A stretch of DNA of 64,000 nt from NCBI GenBank assembly GCA_027943335.1, contig BSBK01003559.1, positions 620,001 to 684,000 of the forward strand. The letters run 5' to 3'. Source of the DNA: Chamaecyparis obtusa. Lineage: Eukaryota; Streptophyta; Pinopsida; Cupressales; Cupressaceae. The notes under the pieces were generated by a model. It did no database searches. It had not been told where the DNA came from and saw nothing but the letters and a program-made list of their open reading frames with translations. This document shows, in pieces, positions 46,401 through 59,700 of the stretch (its first letter is position 1; each line of letters begins with the position of its first letter). A program made the translations under genes and the position numbers.

Positions 46401-47551
46401 TTGATATTCTCAAAGATAGAGTAATTACTATTAAAAATAGGTCAGACAATCTGATTTGGGCGGGTTCTAATAATGGAGCATATACTGTGAAGGATGGATA
46501 CAAATCTATAGTACATAAACATAATTTGGATACCCTAGATATCCCTTTGAACCTATACTGGAATAAGGTATGTCTTCCTAAGGTAGGAATTTTTCTTTGG
46601 GCAGTATTACAAAAAAGGATTTTAACCGCAGATAGACTTATAAAGCTAGGGTTTGGAGGTCCCTCCAGATGTCCCCTATGTGAAGATCAAGAGGAGGATG
46701 TCAACCATTTGCTCTTAAACTGCACCTATACCCAAAATTGTTGGAATTGGTTATGATATTGCCTAAATTGGAACTCAGCCATGCCCCTCGATTTGGTAAA
46801 TCACCTTAAAGCATGGCCAATCCTTAACAAAGATAGTTTGTACAAAGATCTATGGACAATCTCGCCCTCTATTCTTGTATGGGAAATCTGGAAAGAGTGA
46901 AATAGAAGGATATTTACAAACCAAAAGCTTGATTGGAAATCAATTGTTAACAAAATAGAAGCATCAGTTGTTGAAGTAACCAATAGTAGACTTTGAGATA
47001 AGATTAGTTTAGAAAATTCCTTTAAACAATGGGATAACAATATCAGATTCTTATGGCCTAAATTGGCAATTCCACCACTATATGGTAGAGGGGGAACTAA
47101 ATCAAAATCAGATAGAATCTCATGTAAATGGACGCCTCCTAGAGAAGGATGGTATAGATTAAATTTTGATGGGGCTTCTTGTGGAAATCCAGGAATAGCA
47201 GGTATTGGTGGGGCTATCCGTAATTGGAAGGGAGAAATAGTCTCTAAATATGCTCGACCTATCAAACCCACAACCAACAATATGGTAGAATGTAAGGCAG
47301 CTTTAGAAGGACTTAAATTGTGCAAACTCAGTATCTCTAAGCTAGTAGTTGAAGGAGATTCTCAAATAATTATCAATGCTATCAGAACTATAAAGACCCC
47401 TAATTGGAAACTCAATTCGAGAATTGAAGACATTAGCATAATATTGGATACTATCCCTCAACACGAAATCAACCATATTTATAGAGAAGGGAATACAGTT
47501 GTGGATCAGCTTGCTAATCAGGGAGCAAATGGTGAATCAGTACAGGAGTGA
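43472..47551 (+). pseudogene. LINE ORF2 pseudogene: endonuclease (partial), RT, zinc finger, RNase H
   Basis: Domains in order: the C-terminal part of the apurinic endonuclease (GGDFNAIL near 43673; LDHYP near 43936); an RT-preceding linker; RT (PGLDGF near 44647; LIPKK near 44780; the QGDPLSPF core at about 45204; FVDD at about 45340, where YADD/FADD is usual); the RT-adjacent zinc finger (CPLC...H...C, 46671-46727); and RNase H (DGAS near 47169, E near 47289, GDSQ near 47356, with catalytic D, E, D kept). Disruptions are TAA near 43656, TAG 44624-44626, TGA near 45200, a frameshift near 45460-45530, a 110-bp tandem duplication, and TGA codons near 46755, 46899 and 46996. Confidence 0.9.
45888..46107 (+). 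repeat. 110-bp tandem duplication within LINE ORF2
   Basis: 45888-45997 and 45998-46107 match except for about two or three bases. Because 110 is not a multiple of three, it shifts the frame, and the downstream coding sequence does read in the frame this predicts. The duplication by itself would end translation of the zinc-finger and RNase H part. Confidence 0.93.
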
Positions 47552-50500
47552 GTTTGTCTAGAATAAGTTAGCTTATAAGACCCTTGCATAACATTACCAG
47601 CTATCAATCTGACTCTATATTATAGCAATGAATGCCTTTCATCTAGAACTATATTTCACATTTGAAGGTTTTAAATAGCTAATTAAAACGATGTGTAGAC
47701 TGCAGTAACTAGACACTTAACCTTAATAAAAATAAGTAATATCCCAAAATATGAATACTTTTAAGCTAAATAGAATTATGAATTACATGTGGTTCTGACC
47801 AGAAACACTGAGATATATGCTTATCTTCTCTATTTATTAATATATGAATATAGGATCTGGCAGTCATATCAATTAGTTAGAAATTCATTTCACTTTAAAT
47901 TAGAGACCACCTTATATACAGATATACTATCTATTAATATAACAGCCAATTTTGACTATCACTATCATATATGATGCTCCCCTGTATAGAGATACTTTTG
48001 AAAGGATTGACATCAGTCTTTCCAACAAGTTAAGAATATATAGCCTACTTTAGTCACGGTATCTATGAAAACATTAATGTACATTAGTTAGTATGTACAT
48101 TTCTTATTGAATCTAGACTTTAATTTAGAAGCATGAGAAACCAGACCTGTTTATCTATAGGAGACCTTTTAAAAAGCCGCATCTCCCCTGTATACTGGCA
48201 TGATCACTTAAATTTTCTTTTCATTAGGAACTGTATGGATTAATACAGAGGAAGCCCTTGAGTAGTCCTTGTTACTCCTCTCTAAGTTAGCCTTGTACTT
48301 AACCATGAGAACTTTCTTATATAACTACTATACCCCCTTCTAGTACTAATAGGCTTAATCATTTTCAGCTTTAAACTTCAAAGGGGCCAGGAAGTTAGGT
48401 ATAGTTGTAGTTGAGGTTTTAAAATCATTAGGACATACTTGGATCCCCTAGCATTATTGGCTAGAAATTACCCCGGTTACTTTGAGACCCTGACCTCCTC
48501 CTAGTAGAGCCCTGCTCCTTCCCCTTTAGCTAATCATTGTAACCAGACCTCTTTTTTGAGACGAGGTAAACCTTTTCTCTTACACTTATAGAAGATTTTA
48601 TGGTTTTTTTTTCCCCTTTTGTTGGTTTTCTATAGAACCCCTTTTAGACCATCCTAACCTCTAACACAAGTGTGATTAGACAAATTTTAGATAGTATTAT
48701 GAATTAGCACTTTCACCATTTACTTAGTATATTAATTTTAGAGTAAAATTATGTTTCCAAATCATAAGTTTAAAAATGCTTAACCTAGCTCCTAGATTAA
48801 GTTATATTTGAAAACAGACAAAGGATGATAAACTTTTAAATAAAATCACGATTGCAGTATATCCTTATCCTTATATGGATATATGAAGGTAATTTCAGGC
48901 ATATTGAACTTTTTTAGGTATAACATCATCTAATGTTGTAAACTAGAGAGGTTACTAACCTATCAATATAATCCTCCTCGCTTTAAATACAGGGTAGCAA
49001 ATGATAGGTTCATTCAACAAGGAATACAGGATAACCTCATTTCACTAGTTTTGACAATCTCTCTTGTACCATTAGTAGCCTAGATACCCCTCGGGCTTAA
49101 GAATCCCACGACTTCATGATTAGTGCTAGGTTGTCACCTTACCTCTGTTTCAGTGGAGTAGCTCTTCTGATTTGAACCTTTAGTTATCATTTAGGGATAG
49201 GTTAGCCTTAAACAGGACAATCATTCTACTGCCAATAGAATTATGTTCAGGGTCCTCATTTCCTATGCTTCTTTATCCCTTTGCTCCCTGACAATAGGCT
49301 TAATACCTAGCAAGATTCTCCCCCGACCTATCTAGCCTTCTCTCCTCGCTTAGGTAAGTTCTCTGTCTTTATCTAGTAATAATCTATGTTTATAACTTTT
49401 TAACAGAACAGAGAAATAATGATTGTCACGGACTTAAGCCTATATTCTAGGCTTGACTTTACCAGCTATGGATGCTTAACATTTTTTTAATCAATATATA
49501 AGCAATAAGTTTATATATCTTTGCCCCCACTTTTAATGAATAAATAGCACTAAATGATAGATCTCAAACTCACATCCCTTACTTATAATATATGGCTTTG
49601 AAATATAAACTAAGCTGGAAAACTCTCTGTCAGTGTAATCAATGTTACATGGTGTATACAAAACTGATGACTTTTATTATCATATGTTTCTAAGATAATT
49701 GTTGAGTAAGATTGATCTAGACCAACACCCATGATCCAAATACCCTTATGTCATATAAAGATGTATGATATCCTATTGAATGTGTTATATATAGTGTGGA
49801 TTCAGGAATCTATCCAATAGACCCTACTTGCTTTTATGAATTCTAAAAACAATTGACATTTCCGATAGCCAAATTATTTCGGTCTAAAGGTACATCACCT
49901 TCATAATATTGAAGATAATAACCTTTTTTCATGGTATTTTAGACAATATTAGTTTAGGATTTATTGGGATCATTATTCAAGGTTCAGATCCTTTTCCAAG
50001 ACTAGATGTTTTATACTTTACTCTATGTGATCAACAATGAGGAAACCAGATCTCTTTTATTAAGCTCTAGGCGCTTTTATGAATTATAAATTTGTTTTAA
50101 TAACTGGTAGCTCAACTTATTTTATTAGAATCCAGTGATGATGTTTTTATCCAGATTGATAGTTCTAGTAATATATTTAGAAGATCTGCTCATTATTTGT
50201 TTATTTTCTTTCCAAAGAATGGAGTATGGTTGTTCCATGCCAAATGTATATTAGAAAGCACTTTCTTGTTTTTTCTATGGATGAAGCATTTAGTGTCAAG
50301 CTAAATAGTATAAGGGAGATTTATTTAAGCCAATGATATATGAGAGGTATATTTAACAATATATGAAGTTAGCACATTCTAGACTGTATTCAGGAAACAT
50401 GACTTCAACTCCAATCCGTTACGCTAAAAACAAGTATCACAGGTAAAGGACTAAATATCTTTCCTTTTCTAGCAAATTTTACGTCTCTATTTAATTAACT

Positions 50501-50965
50501 CTCCTACTTCTCCAGAGCGTGGATTAACAAATTTTATGTGGACTTTTTAACAAGGATAGTAGGTAGAGCTTTGAAATGACAGGTTCAAATATCAACTTTT
50601 GGAAGCATCTCTCAGATAAGCTACCAAGGGAGGCTTCTTTAAGACTGTATTAGGCTCCTGCATAAGAGCATCTTTAGAAAAACATGAACACCACCAAAAT
50701 GAAAGCCCACAAGGACCTTACGATTATGTTTATTAGAATAATCTTGTTTTAAGCAGGGTTTATGTTTATATTGTACAAAATATGATGGGTATCCGAATAT
50801 ATCTTGTATTAGATTCTAGACTACGGTCCCAGGCATGGCTGGAGGTTTTCTCAACCCCGCTCTTTCCTACCAGCACCTGCACAGAGCGGGGCACCTTTCT
50901 GTAACTTTGATTTATAAATTAATAAAATTTTGGCCATGGCCTTTTACTGATCAAAAAAAATAAAA
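47552..50965 (+). other. 3.4-kb non-coding 3' region of the LINE
   Basis: AT-rich and without coding potential. It closes with an LTR-unlike end that includes CACAGAGCGGGGCACC, AATAAAATTTTGG and an A-rich tail. It is long for an L1 3' untranslated region, and an unrecognised nested insertion within it is possible. Confidence 0.6.
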
Positions 50966-51979
50966 AAAATCAACGTATAAATTAAACCACTTAACCAGGA
51001 AGATTGTGGATACCAAACTATGCACAGACAATCACTGGTCCATCAAAATTATGCAAGGTCAATAGAGATTTTACCTACACGGTAACTAGAGGTATAGTAA
51101 TGTCATTACAGATGCATTGTCCATACAAAAATGATATTTCTTAAACTCATGAACGACCAATACAACTATATGTTATGCCATTGTCAGGGATAAGACATGC
51201 TCAAACCAATGAAGCAAGGTGGAGTCAATGTGTGATATTTGTCATCACTATAACATACGCACATCAAGTGTAGTTGTTAACATAATAAATAGCCAAAGCA
51301 CATATATAATAATCTAGAAATGAAGTATTGAAATTATATTTTAGCAACATAATCATTCTTATGTATTCAAATATTTTTGATTAAGTGAAAACAGATTTTG
51401 AAGGGACTCGAAACCCTTAACAAAGCAGGTTTTAGACGGACCTGAAACCCAAATCTAAAGATATTCAAGACTACGCACTATCTAAAATAGGACAAAGTTT
51501 ATATATTCAAATGTTACAAAACCATTTCTTTCATATTTAATCCTAAATAAACATCATAAATAGAATTTTCATTTAATCTAAACATTTAAATAACAATTAC
51601 GACATTTAAGAGCATATATCGGGTAAATCGCATAACAAAATATTGACCACACATGGTAACCCATAATATCTCAATATCTATTTGGCACAAACATTAGTGA
51701 AACATATGAAATCACATCAAGATCAAAATAAGCAAATATCATCATATAACATCATGCCACATCACAAAGTCATCATGCATATATGATCATCACTAAATCA
51801 TAAATAATCTACCATCTACAACAATAATGATATCAATATGAACAAAAGGAATCAAAATTGTACTTGGTACATTTCGTAATGCCAATACCAAAATAATAAC
51901 ATATGAACAGTCATAGAATCACATAAACAAGTCTAGCTCATATCAAAATCGAGCAATACATATTGCAACCATGAGAGGC

Positions 51980-52140
51980 ACTACAAGAAGAATTGTGTTC
52001 TACACAAAAACTACTCTTATGAAGGTTGTTTTGAAGATGATAGATAGGCCGTGGAATAAAGTTATTGGCTATGAAGGCCTTCTCTTCCTTTATAAGATTT
52101 GCTTCACTTCTCAACACCTTGCTTCTAATTGTCCATGATC
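51980..52140 (+). pseudogene. LINE ORF1 fragment near zinc knuckle
   Basis: The frame gives a stretch ending YEGLLFLYKIC...HLASNCP. This resembles the end of the plant LINE ORF1 nucleic-acid-binding region, where a conserved YEG(I/L)PFRCR...GHLA.NCP zinc knuckle lies. Two of the four metal ligands are lost. It is too short to assign to a particular LINE. Confidence 0.4.
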
Positions 52141-54616
52141 ACATCACATGAATGCATATTCTACTACATACTGGCAGGATTTCCTATTCAAGCACTTGAT
52201 AATGAATGTTTCTAAGGATATGCAATCTCTAGGTACAGGTCCCCTATGGTGAGGCATGTTGTGGTCATAGTGGACTATACTTTGGAGCCTTATGTGCCTT
52301 AGGCTATTGGTGGGGAGGTGAAGTCTCTACCATTTATATTACCTAATGATCATATTCTAGTGATTATTAGACTCCACTAGGCTATCAACTTCTTTAACCA
52401 AACCCGCCTCTCTTATGTGCCCCTGGATAATATCTATGAATGGAAGAAATGTATTCATATTTACATATATCTTAGATCCACACTAGAGTCAATGGTGTGA
52501 GATTTACAAATTTTGGGTTTAATGTTGTTTAGTTGTATTGTGTCTTTCCCCATAACATTATTTAACTAGTTCTAACTTTTACTTGTTCCTTAGTTGCATT
52601 CATGTTGTTTTTATTTTATTTTGTCTTGCTTTGGTTGTTCTTCTAAGCCAATGATTTTGTTCTATAAAAAGGTTGGGATACTTATTTCTCATTTTATCTA
52701 ATAAGAAACAATTATATTTTCCTCTTAGCCAACCATATTTTAAACTAGACATCTCTTTTAAGTGCCTTCTCTACCTCATATGTGGAGGCTCCTTATCAAG
52801 TCCTTGTCCTCTACAAAATCATGCACAAAGTCCATCCTTTCATTACTAAGCCTTAATAAACCTTATGGGATCATAAGTTCTTACTTCATGGTGCTTCATA
52901 TATAACTCAATGAAATATTTTGCAACCTTACCATAAGCACTTTCATTGTGATATTTGATGTCAAAGACTTGGTAAAATTTCAGGAAATAGTCTCTCCTTG
53001 CTAACATCTTTAAATTATGTCTTGTTACCAAAAACTTATTTCTTCAAAAATTCCAAATCAACAAACCTTATACGCAAAATTCTTAGCAAAAGTGGGAGGC
53101 ATTAGCACCATGAATTATCATCAAAGTATAACCATGAATTATCATCTCTAGAAAAATTACATTGGAGTGAGAAGATGGAAGGTTTTATAAATCAATTAAC
53201 CTAGGCCTTGATTTCGCATGTGATCTATTTTACAATAATGGAACCAAACTATTCTCAAGTGCAACATACACAACTGAAAGATGCACGTCCATGTGAATAG
53301 ACCAACATTGTCGGCCAAGCACCCAAGGAATTCAACCACATATCTTCTAGTAAATAAAAAAATATATGATGATTACAACTAAATATGTTATGAATATCTT
53401 GGGATCTTATATCCTTTTCACCTCAACTAACTCAACAAAAATTATCCTCACAGTACATTCCCAAAAAGTATACAATGGATATATATGTGTTTGTGTGGGG
53501 TGGGGTGTTGGGGGGGAACTTTGATAATCAGAAAACATGGTCATAATTACTTCACTAGTTTTCTTATCTTCACCTAAATCACTTATCTTACAAAGTTAAC
53601 ATAAAAGGCAAGATGGAAACAATCCTAAAACTTTAATATGTCAAATGGTTCCTCACCTATATTTGGAATTTACCCTTTCCACAAATTTTATAGTAAACAT
53701 AAATTTTATAGTAAACATGATAAGGATTAGAGTTTATCAAAGTTAGTCAATTCTAGAATGTCAACAAAGAACCACTTTCATATTAGGGAATCTTTTCTTT
53801 ACAGATTGACTTTCCTACTAGGCACATATTGATGCTCAAATAGTTATCAATCCTCAAACTAAAGGCAACACATTTTCTAAGTACTGGGATTTATGTGAAA
53901 TGATTAAACATTTGGGAAATTTGTTCTCTTAAAAATTAAAATTTGGAAGGGAACATCAGTTTACATGTATAACTTTAGATAGAATTTTGCAATCTCTTCC
54001 CTATTTCTCTTAGGGTTGAGTAGCATTATGTAAGTTGGATTTTAAGTTCAGCTTCTTTTATTTCTACAAATCAAATTTATTTCTTGCTTCATCTTCATTG
54101 TCTTTCTCCTTTATTTCTATTGTATGTTAAATGCACTTATTCATCATTTATTCGTTTAATCCATGTTCATCAATCATGCCAAAGATGTACTATAAAAATA
54201 AAAACCTTAAAATTGTTAATAATGATTCCATATAGTTAGACCATCTATCAATTTTTTTATATTTATAAACTTAAACAAGAATTTTATAACCCTACAAATT
54301 CGTTTAAACAAGATTTATTTCTTTCCATCCATTCATTAAATTAGAGTAGAAGTGTCATAAAGTTCTAATTATATGAAGTAATATTCTAACATAAATTACA
54401 ACTGACCATAAATAAGATAAGATAAGATAAATTTATTAATGTCCAACGAAAGACCAACAAAGATCTATGGGACAGGAATCATACAGCCAAAATAGCAAGA
54501 AACCAGCAGACCAGCAAACAATATTATTTTTCACAATGGCTCGTGAAGGGCGGAATTTTCACAAAAAGAACTAAAGTCAAAGATTGGTGAAAACATAAAA
54601 ACCCTAGGTAATTACA

Positions 54617-54638
54617 ACAACACTCAATCACCTACTAT
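54617..54638. repeat. 22-bp direct repeat left of heptamer array
   Basis: It is identical to 55118-55139 on the other side of the array. It begins ACAACACTCAATC and ends CTACTAT. A second shared stretch (AAACAGAAATGGA) follows each copy at about 54681 and 55160. Confidence 0.85.
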
Positions 54639-54710
54639 TGGGGATAACCAATATTGGTAAAAATGCAGAAAGCCCAACAGAAAACAGAAATGGAATACTA
54701 GAAAGCCCAA

Positions 54711-55100
54711 TTCTAAATTCTAAATTATAAACTCTAAATTCTAAATTATAAACTCTAAATTATAAATTATAAATTATAAACTCTAAATTATAAATTATAA
54801 ACTCTAAATTATAAATTATAAATTATAAATTATAAATTATAAATTATAAATTATAAATTATAAATTATAAATTATAAACTCTAAATTCTAAACTCTAAAT
54901 TCTAAATTATAAACTCTAAATTCTAAATTCTAAATTATAAACTCTAAATTATAAATTCTAAATTATAAACTCTAAATTATAAACTCTAAATTCTAAATTA
55001 TAAACTCTAAATTATAAACTCTAAATTATAAACCCTAAATTATAAATTATAAACTATAAATTATAAAATTATAAATTATAAATTATAAACCCTAAACCCT
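54711..55100. repeat. Telomere-derived heptamer array, about 55 units
   Basis: Nearly perfect 7-bp periodicity over about 390 bp, with units AAATTAT, AAATTCT, AAACTCT and AAACCCT. The plant telomere unit is AAACCCT (CCCTAAA). It survives at the right end (55023-55030 and 55087-55100), and the other forms can be derived mainly by C-to-T changes. One unit near 55060-55070 has an extra base. Confidence 0.9.
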
Positions 55101-55144
55101 CAATCACCTACTCAATCACAACACTCAATCACCTACTATCGTGT

Positions 55145-56700
55145 GAATTGATCTTTCAAAGGAAACAGAAATGGACATAGATTTATTAATATGCTGCATT
55201 ATAGGGCCAAAGTATGATCAAAATAATTTCAAAAGTTGGACTCAATAAAGTTTGAAAACACGAGAATTAAATTTCTCCCAAAAGAATTTTTTGTAGTAAT
55301 ATTTGTGAATGAGGAGAAGAACAAAGTCTTGCCAATGGATTATGGACATCTGAAGGGCACCTAGTCGATATGCAAAAGTGGTTTGCAAGCTTTGATATGC
55401 TAAGTTGGAACAATAGGACAAACCATCCTAGCTAAGACTTTATAACCTCCTGATCAATTATTGGTTCAAGGATTGCTTACAAAAATTGGTAGATCATTGG
55501 GAACCCTAATAGAAATCAATGTTGAATTAGTGAACATTGATTTGTATTTATACACACGACTAAAAATTGTGGTTGTTAGGGCTATCCCTAAACAAATTTG
55601 CCTTTGCATTCATGGTAGGCATTAGATCTAGCAAATTGAAATTGAGGAAGAGAAAAAATTTTGCTTGCAATGTAGAAAATGAAATCAAAAGGAAGTTGAT
55701 TGCACAATTTAACCAAAAACTATAACAAAGTGGATTCCAAAAGATAATTATGTAATGAAACAAGTGATGGCAACAAATACAAGGGATGTACGCACAATCA
55801 ATTACCAAAAGAATAGATAGATAACAATGAAACAAATTGTTATCTGGATGTTCAAACTATTGATCCTTCGCTGGATGTTAATGATGATGCTGCCTTTCAC
55901 TCTGTTGGTTGGGTTTCTGTGGGCAATGCTGTTGATCGGGTTCTAGTGGGCTATGGTTCTGGTGCGGCCTTACCTGCTTCTCCGGTTGAGTCTGATGTTG
56001 AGGCCTTGGGTTGGGAGAAGGAGGCTTCTCTGGTGGAGGAAGGTTGGACAAAGGTTAAAGGTAAAAAAGGCAATCGTGCCCAATAGTCCTCTGATAGGCT
56101 TCTTCAATCTCACTCTGTTGGGATTAAGGAGTCCTAATAGGTTGTTTTTAGAGTTTTATTTGGTGGCAATTGTGTACTGTTTTATCTGTGAGGCCACCCT
56201 GGTCACTTTATTTAGGTTGAAGTCTTGTTTCACCTTTGGTCTGTAGCATCTATGTTCGGGCTCTATTGAATATTTTTAGATGTGTAAAGGGTTTCAGGCA
56301 CCCTTCAAAACCTGTTTTCCTTAATCAAAAACAATGAAACAAACTGTATTAATGGTACAAGATAAAGAAGATCAAATGAAAGGAAGACTAGAAGATAAAG
56401 GGATCGATGAGGATGTTCCCGAACAAAAAATGGAAAGGAAGGATCAGATAGCACCAGACAGATCAAAGAATGGATTGTGCAAAGGAATATTGTTACAACA
56501 AAGAGGAAGATGATTGGGAAACCAATAGGGAGAAATGTGAGTTTGAAGAGCTTGGAATTCGAGATACTAGATTCATCAATCACATGGCCAATGAAATTCT
56601 AAATGGAGCGAAGAATGCAAGAGGCAAAAACTCAAGCACGTAGATGCAACAAGACAAGGCCAAGGAAAGAAGAATAGTAAGTGTCATTGATTTCTTAAAA
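55145..56700 (+). pseudogene. LINE ORF1 pseudogene (DUF4283-like with zinc knuckle)
   Basis: Fragments in more than one frame resemble the plant LINE ORF1 RNA-binding region: an FFVVIF-type strand (about 55287-55310), a GRSLGT/IEINVEL segment (about 55491-55530), a V.RAIPKQI segment and a degenerate CX2C...C knuckle at about 55663-55704. A low-complexity acidic/basic tail follows after the insertion. ORF1 binds LINE RNA to form the transposition particle. Numerous stops are present. Confidence 0.55.
55840..56329 (+). mobile_element. 490-bp LINE 3' fragment, 17-bp TSD
   Basis: AACAATGAAACAAATTG (55823-55839) and AACAATGAAACAAACTG (56330-56346) flank it with one mismatch. It has a short frame at its start (about 55850-56085) ending EEGWTKVKGKKG-like, the usual end of plant LINE ORF1 or a related gag. 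It terminates GGGTTTCAGG...CAAAACC...TTAATCAAA, matching the tail of 8551-8744. Confidence 0.8.
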
Positions 56701-56740
56701 ATGACTAAGGGAGCAAAGGCCAAGGCCTCCTTGGGGGTCA

Positions 56741-59700
56741 ATGAGGATAATTGCATGGAAAGTCGGGGACTTATCTGCCCCTGAGAAATAGTGCTTGGTT
56801 AAGCGCTATCTAAACAAAAGTATGACAAACTCAATAATAATGCAGGAAACAAAATTAAGTCAAGAGAATGGACCTAAATTTATAAAATATTGTAGAAAGT
56901 AGGATGGCCTTTTTCAAAACTTGATTGGGGCCTTTAAGGGACTGAGTTCCCTTTGGAATCTTGACACGATGCATGTTAACCTAATTAACTCATACTCACA
57001 ATGGATGATGTGCAAGATTCGTAGGAGGGAGACAAACAAAAAATATATAGTATATTTAATATCTATAGACCTACAAGGACGAAAGAAAAGGCAACTCTCT
57101 CTGAATGCATTACAAGAAAATTGGAATGTTTGGAAAGTCTAGACTTCATTATTGGCAAGGATTTTCACACCGTCTTGAATCTCAATAAAAAAAAGTGGAG
57201 GCATCAATAAATTGAATAGGTTTGACTTTCAAAAAATTTGTTAGACAATGAACTGATTGATGTAATACCAAAAACTGGGCAGTTCACATGGACAAATAGA
57301 TGTATAACATTCACCAATATATGTAGATCATTCGTTCTTGGACCAAGCTTGGCTAAAAAGTGTCATGACTTTCAAACCACTTATCATTCCTATCACTATC
57401 TCACATCATTATTCAATACAGATTTACTTGGAAAGGAGCGAGAAATCTAGAAATAGATATTTCAAATTTGAGAGTATGGTGTCAACATCAATCGATCACA
57501 AAGCAACTAGAAACCTGGTGTAAAATTTTTAGTTAAGGAAGTGAATATGGAAAAAAAGCTAGCAAACTTAAATGAGAAAATCATTTAACATTATGTAGGA
57601 AAACCTGGGTGGCAGATGGTGATTCAAACACTAAGTTTTTTGATCAATTAATAGGATTGATAGGGTCAAAGTGGATGAGGGGATTTGTAAAGCTACATTA
57701 TAATATTTTCAAACTCTCTTGGTTGTCAACAGCCACAAGGACACAAACTTGGTTAATGAAGCTCTCGAAGTAATACCTAATATCATTACCGATGAGGATA
57801 ATGCCCAACTATCCACTCCATTTACCCTAGAAAAAATCAAAGGTGCAACCTTTCAGTTGGGCCTTAACAAGGCCCTTGGGTCAGATGGCCTTTCGACTAG
57901 GTTTCATCAAGCATGCTAGCAATTCATAGGAGAGGATATACACAGAATAGTAGAAGACATAAGGAAATATAAAATATGTGTAAGAGACATAAATAACACT
58001 ATCATCTCCCTCGTTCCAAAAAAGGATAGTTGTGAAACAATGGTAGATTACAAGTCGATTGCGCTATGTAACACCATTTACAAGATAGTTACCTAGGCAA
58101 TTGCCAATCGATTGAAGGTACTCATGCACAAACTCATTTTAGGAGAACAAATCGAGTTCACACATAGGTGAAAAATTTATAGAGCATCATATTAACATTT
58201 GAAACAATTCACATGATTAAGGAAAACAAAATTAATGGAATTATCAAGTTGAATGTATGTAAAGCCTACAATAATGTGGATTATGAATCGAGGTCATCCA
58301 AACGTGAATCTCCACACCTAGATATTCCATCTTAGCGAATGGCTTTGTTAACCAATTTTTTAAGGCTACCAACATACTCAAACAAGGTGACCCCTTGTTA
58401 CCATTCCTATTTGTGCTACTAGCAAAAGTCTTAAGAAGACATATTAGAAAGGGATTATCATTAACAAAGATTTGGATCCAGTTACCCACTCACAATTCAC
58501 TGATGATATTGTCTTATTTGGAGAAGTTACAATAGGTAAGCAAAAACCATCAAATCAACAATGAAAATGTGTGTTGCAATTTCATGATAGAAAATGAATA
58601 AGTCTAAATTGTTCTTTATAAACACCAATAAGAAAACTCAAAAAATCATTGTGGAGATCATGCAATAGAAAATCTCCGAACTTCCATCGAAGTATTTGGG
58701 GGCACCTATGTTTGCAGGAAAATCAAGAACGATCTATTATGAGTTATTAAGTAAATGTCAAGCTAAAGCAATGGCCTAAAAACGAGTGGCTCTCTCAGAT
58801 TGGCAAAATCACCACGATAAAGTTTGTTCTATCGGCGATTCCTATCTATGTCATGTCTTGTGCCAAGCTTCCATGTAAAGCCACTAGAACGTTCGAGAGC
58901 TCTCTCAAAAAGTTCTTATGGGAAGGTGCGAAGGAAGATAAGAAGATGCCCCTCATTAATCGAGGCACGACATGTCTGGTGAAAGAGGATGGAGGTACAA
59001 GCCTTAGAAAAATGCAGCTCCAAAATCTATCTCTGGGGGCAAACTAACTTAGAAAATGTATCATCAACCCAATAGAGTTTGGTGTAGAATAATACAGAAA
59101 AAAAATTAAGACTACGCAAACTCGAGCAGAATTCTAACAATGGCAAACTTCGATTGAGGTTCTCTGATATGGAAATTTATTTGGGAAAGTAGGAATATTA
59201 TTACAAATCACCTACCGTGGAAAGTGGGTAACGGAAGAAAATCAATTTTTTGGAGAGCCTCCTAAAATGGTGAAGAGGGGATAAAAAATCTGAGCAACAA
59301 CAAATATTGGATACTATTAGTGAAAGAAAGGTTTGTAACTCATCATAGATTATTTGGGAACAAGTGGAATCAGTTAAGGATATTTGCAATGGAAACAAAA
59401 TGAGGAGTTTGAGCCCACAGAGGAAGACAGACACACCCTGATGGAGATATTGAAAATAGAAAAATTATATTGACATCTGATGAAGACAAGATAATCTAGT
59501 GTGCCTCGAAAATAAGTGAATACAAAGCAACTTTGAGCTATACAGTCCAACCAAAGAATCTTCCCTGCAAGATTATGTTGGAACAAGAACATTGCCCCCC
59601 AGGGTGTTGATTTCATGTGGATAGCTCTAAACGGTCGTATTCTCATAGGTGATTGACTGAAAATCATTGGTATTGAGAGGCCCAATATGTGCCCAATGTG

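Larger units (their letters stand above)
43472..50965 (+). mobile_element. 5'-truncated L1-type LINE, TSD AAAATCAACGTA
   Basis: The 12-bp AAAATCAACGTA occurs at 43460-43471 and 50966-50977, directly before the endonuclease remnant and directly after an A-rich tail (GATCAAAAAAAATAAAAAA). Coding sequence runs to 47551 and is followed by about 3.4 kb of non-coding sequence to the tail. Truncation falls within the endonuclease domain, as target-primed reverse transcription often leaves. The TSD shows that the long non-coding part belongs to, or is nested in, this LINE. Confidence 0.85.
50978..54710. other. Non-coding DNA with no recognised element except a LINE scrap
   Basis: AT-rich, with many stops in all frames. 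A short LINE ORF1-like piece lies at about 51980-52140. A G/T-rich run (GTGGGGTGGGGTGTTGGGGGG, about 53498-53518) and a GATAA microrepeat (54416-54431) are the only other features noticed. Confidence 0.5.

Noticed and set aside
52846..53031. 61-codon minus-strand frame
   Set aside because: It has plausible protein-like composition but is short, isolated and without a motif I can name; probably a decayed element scrap.
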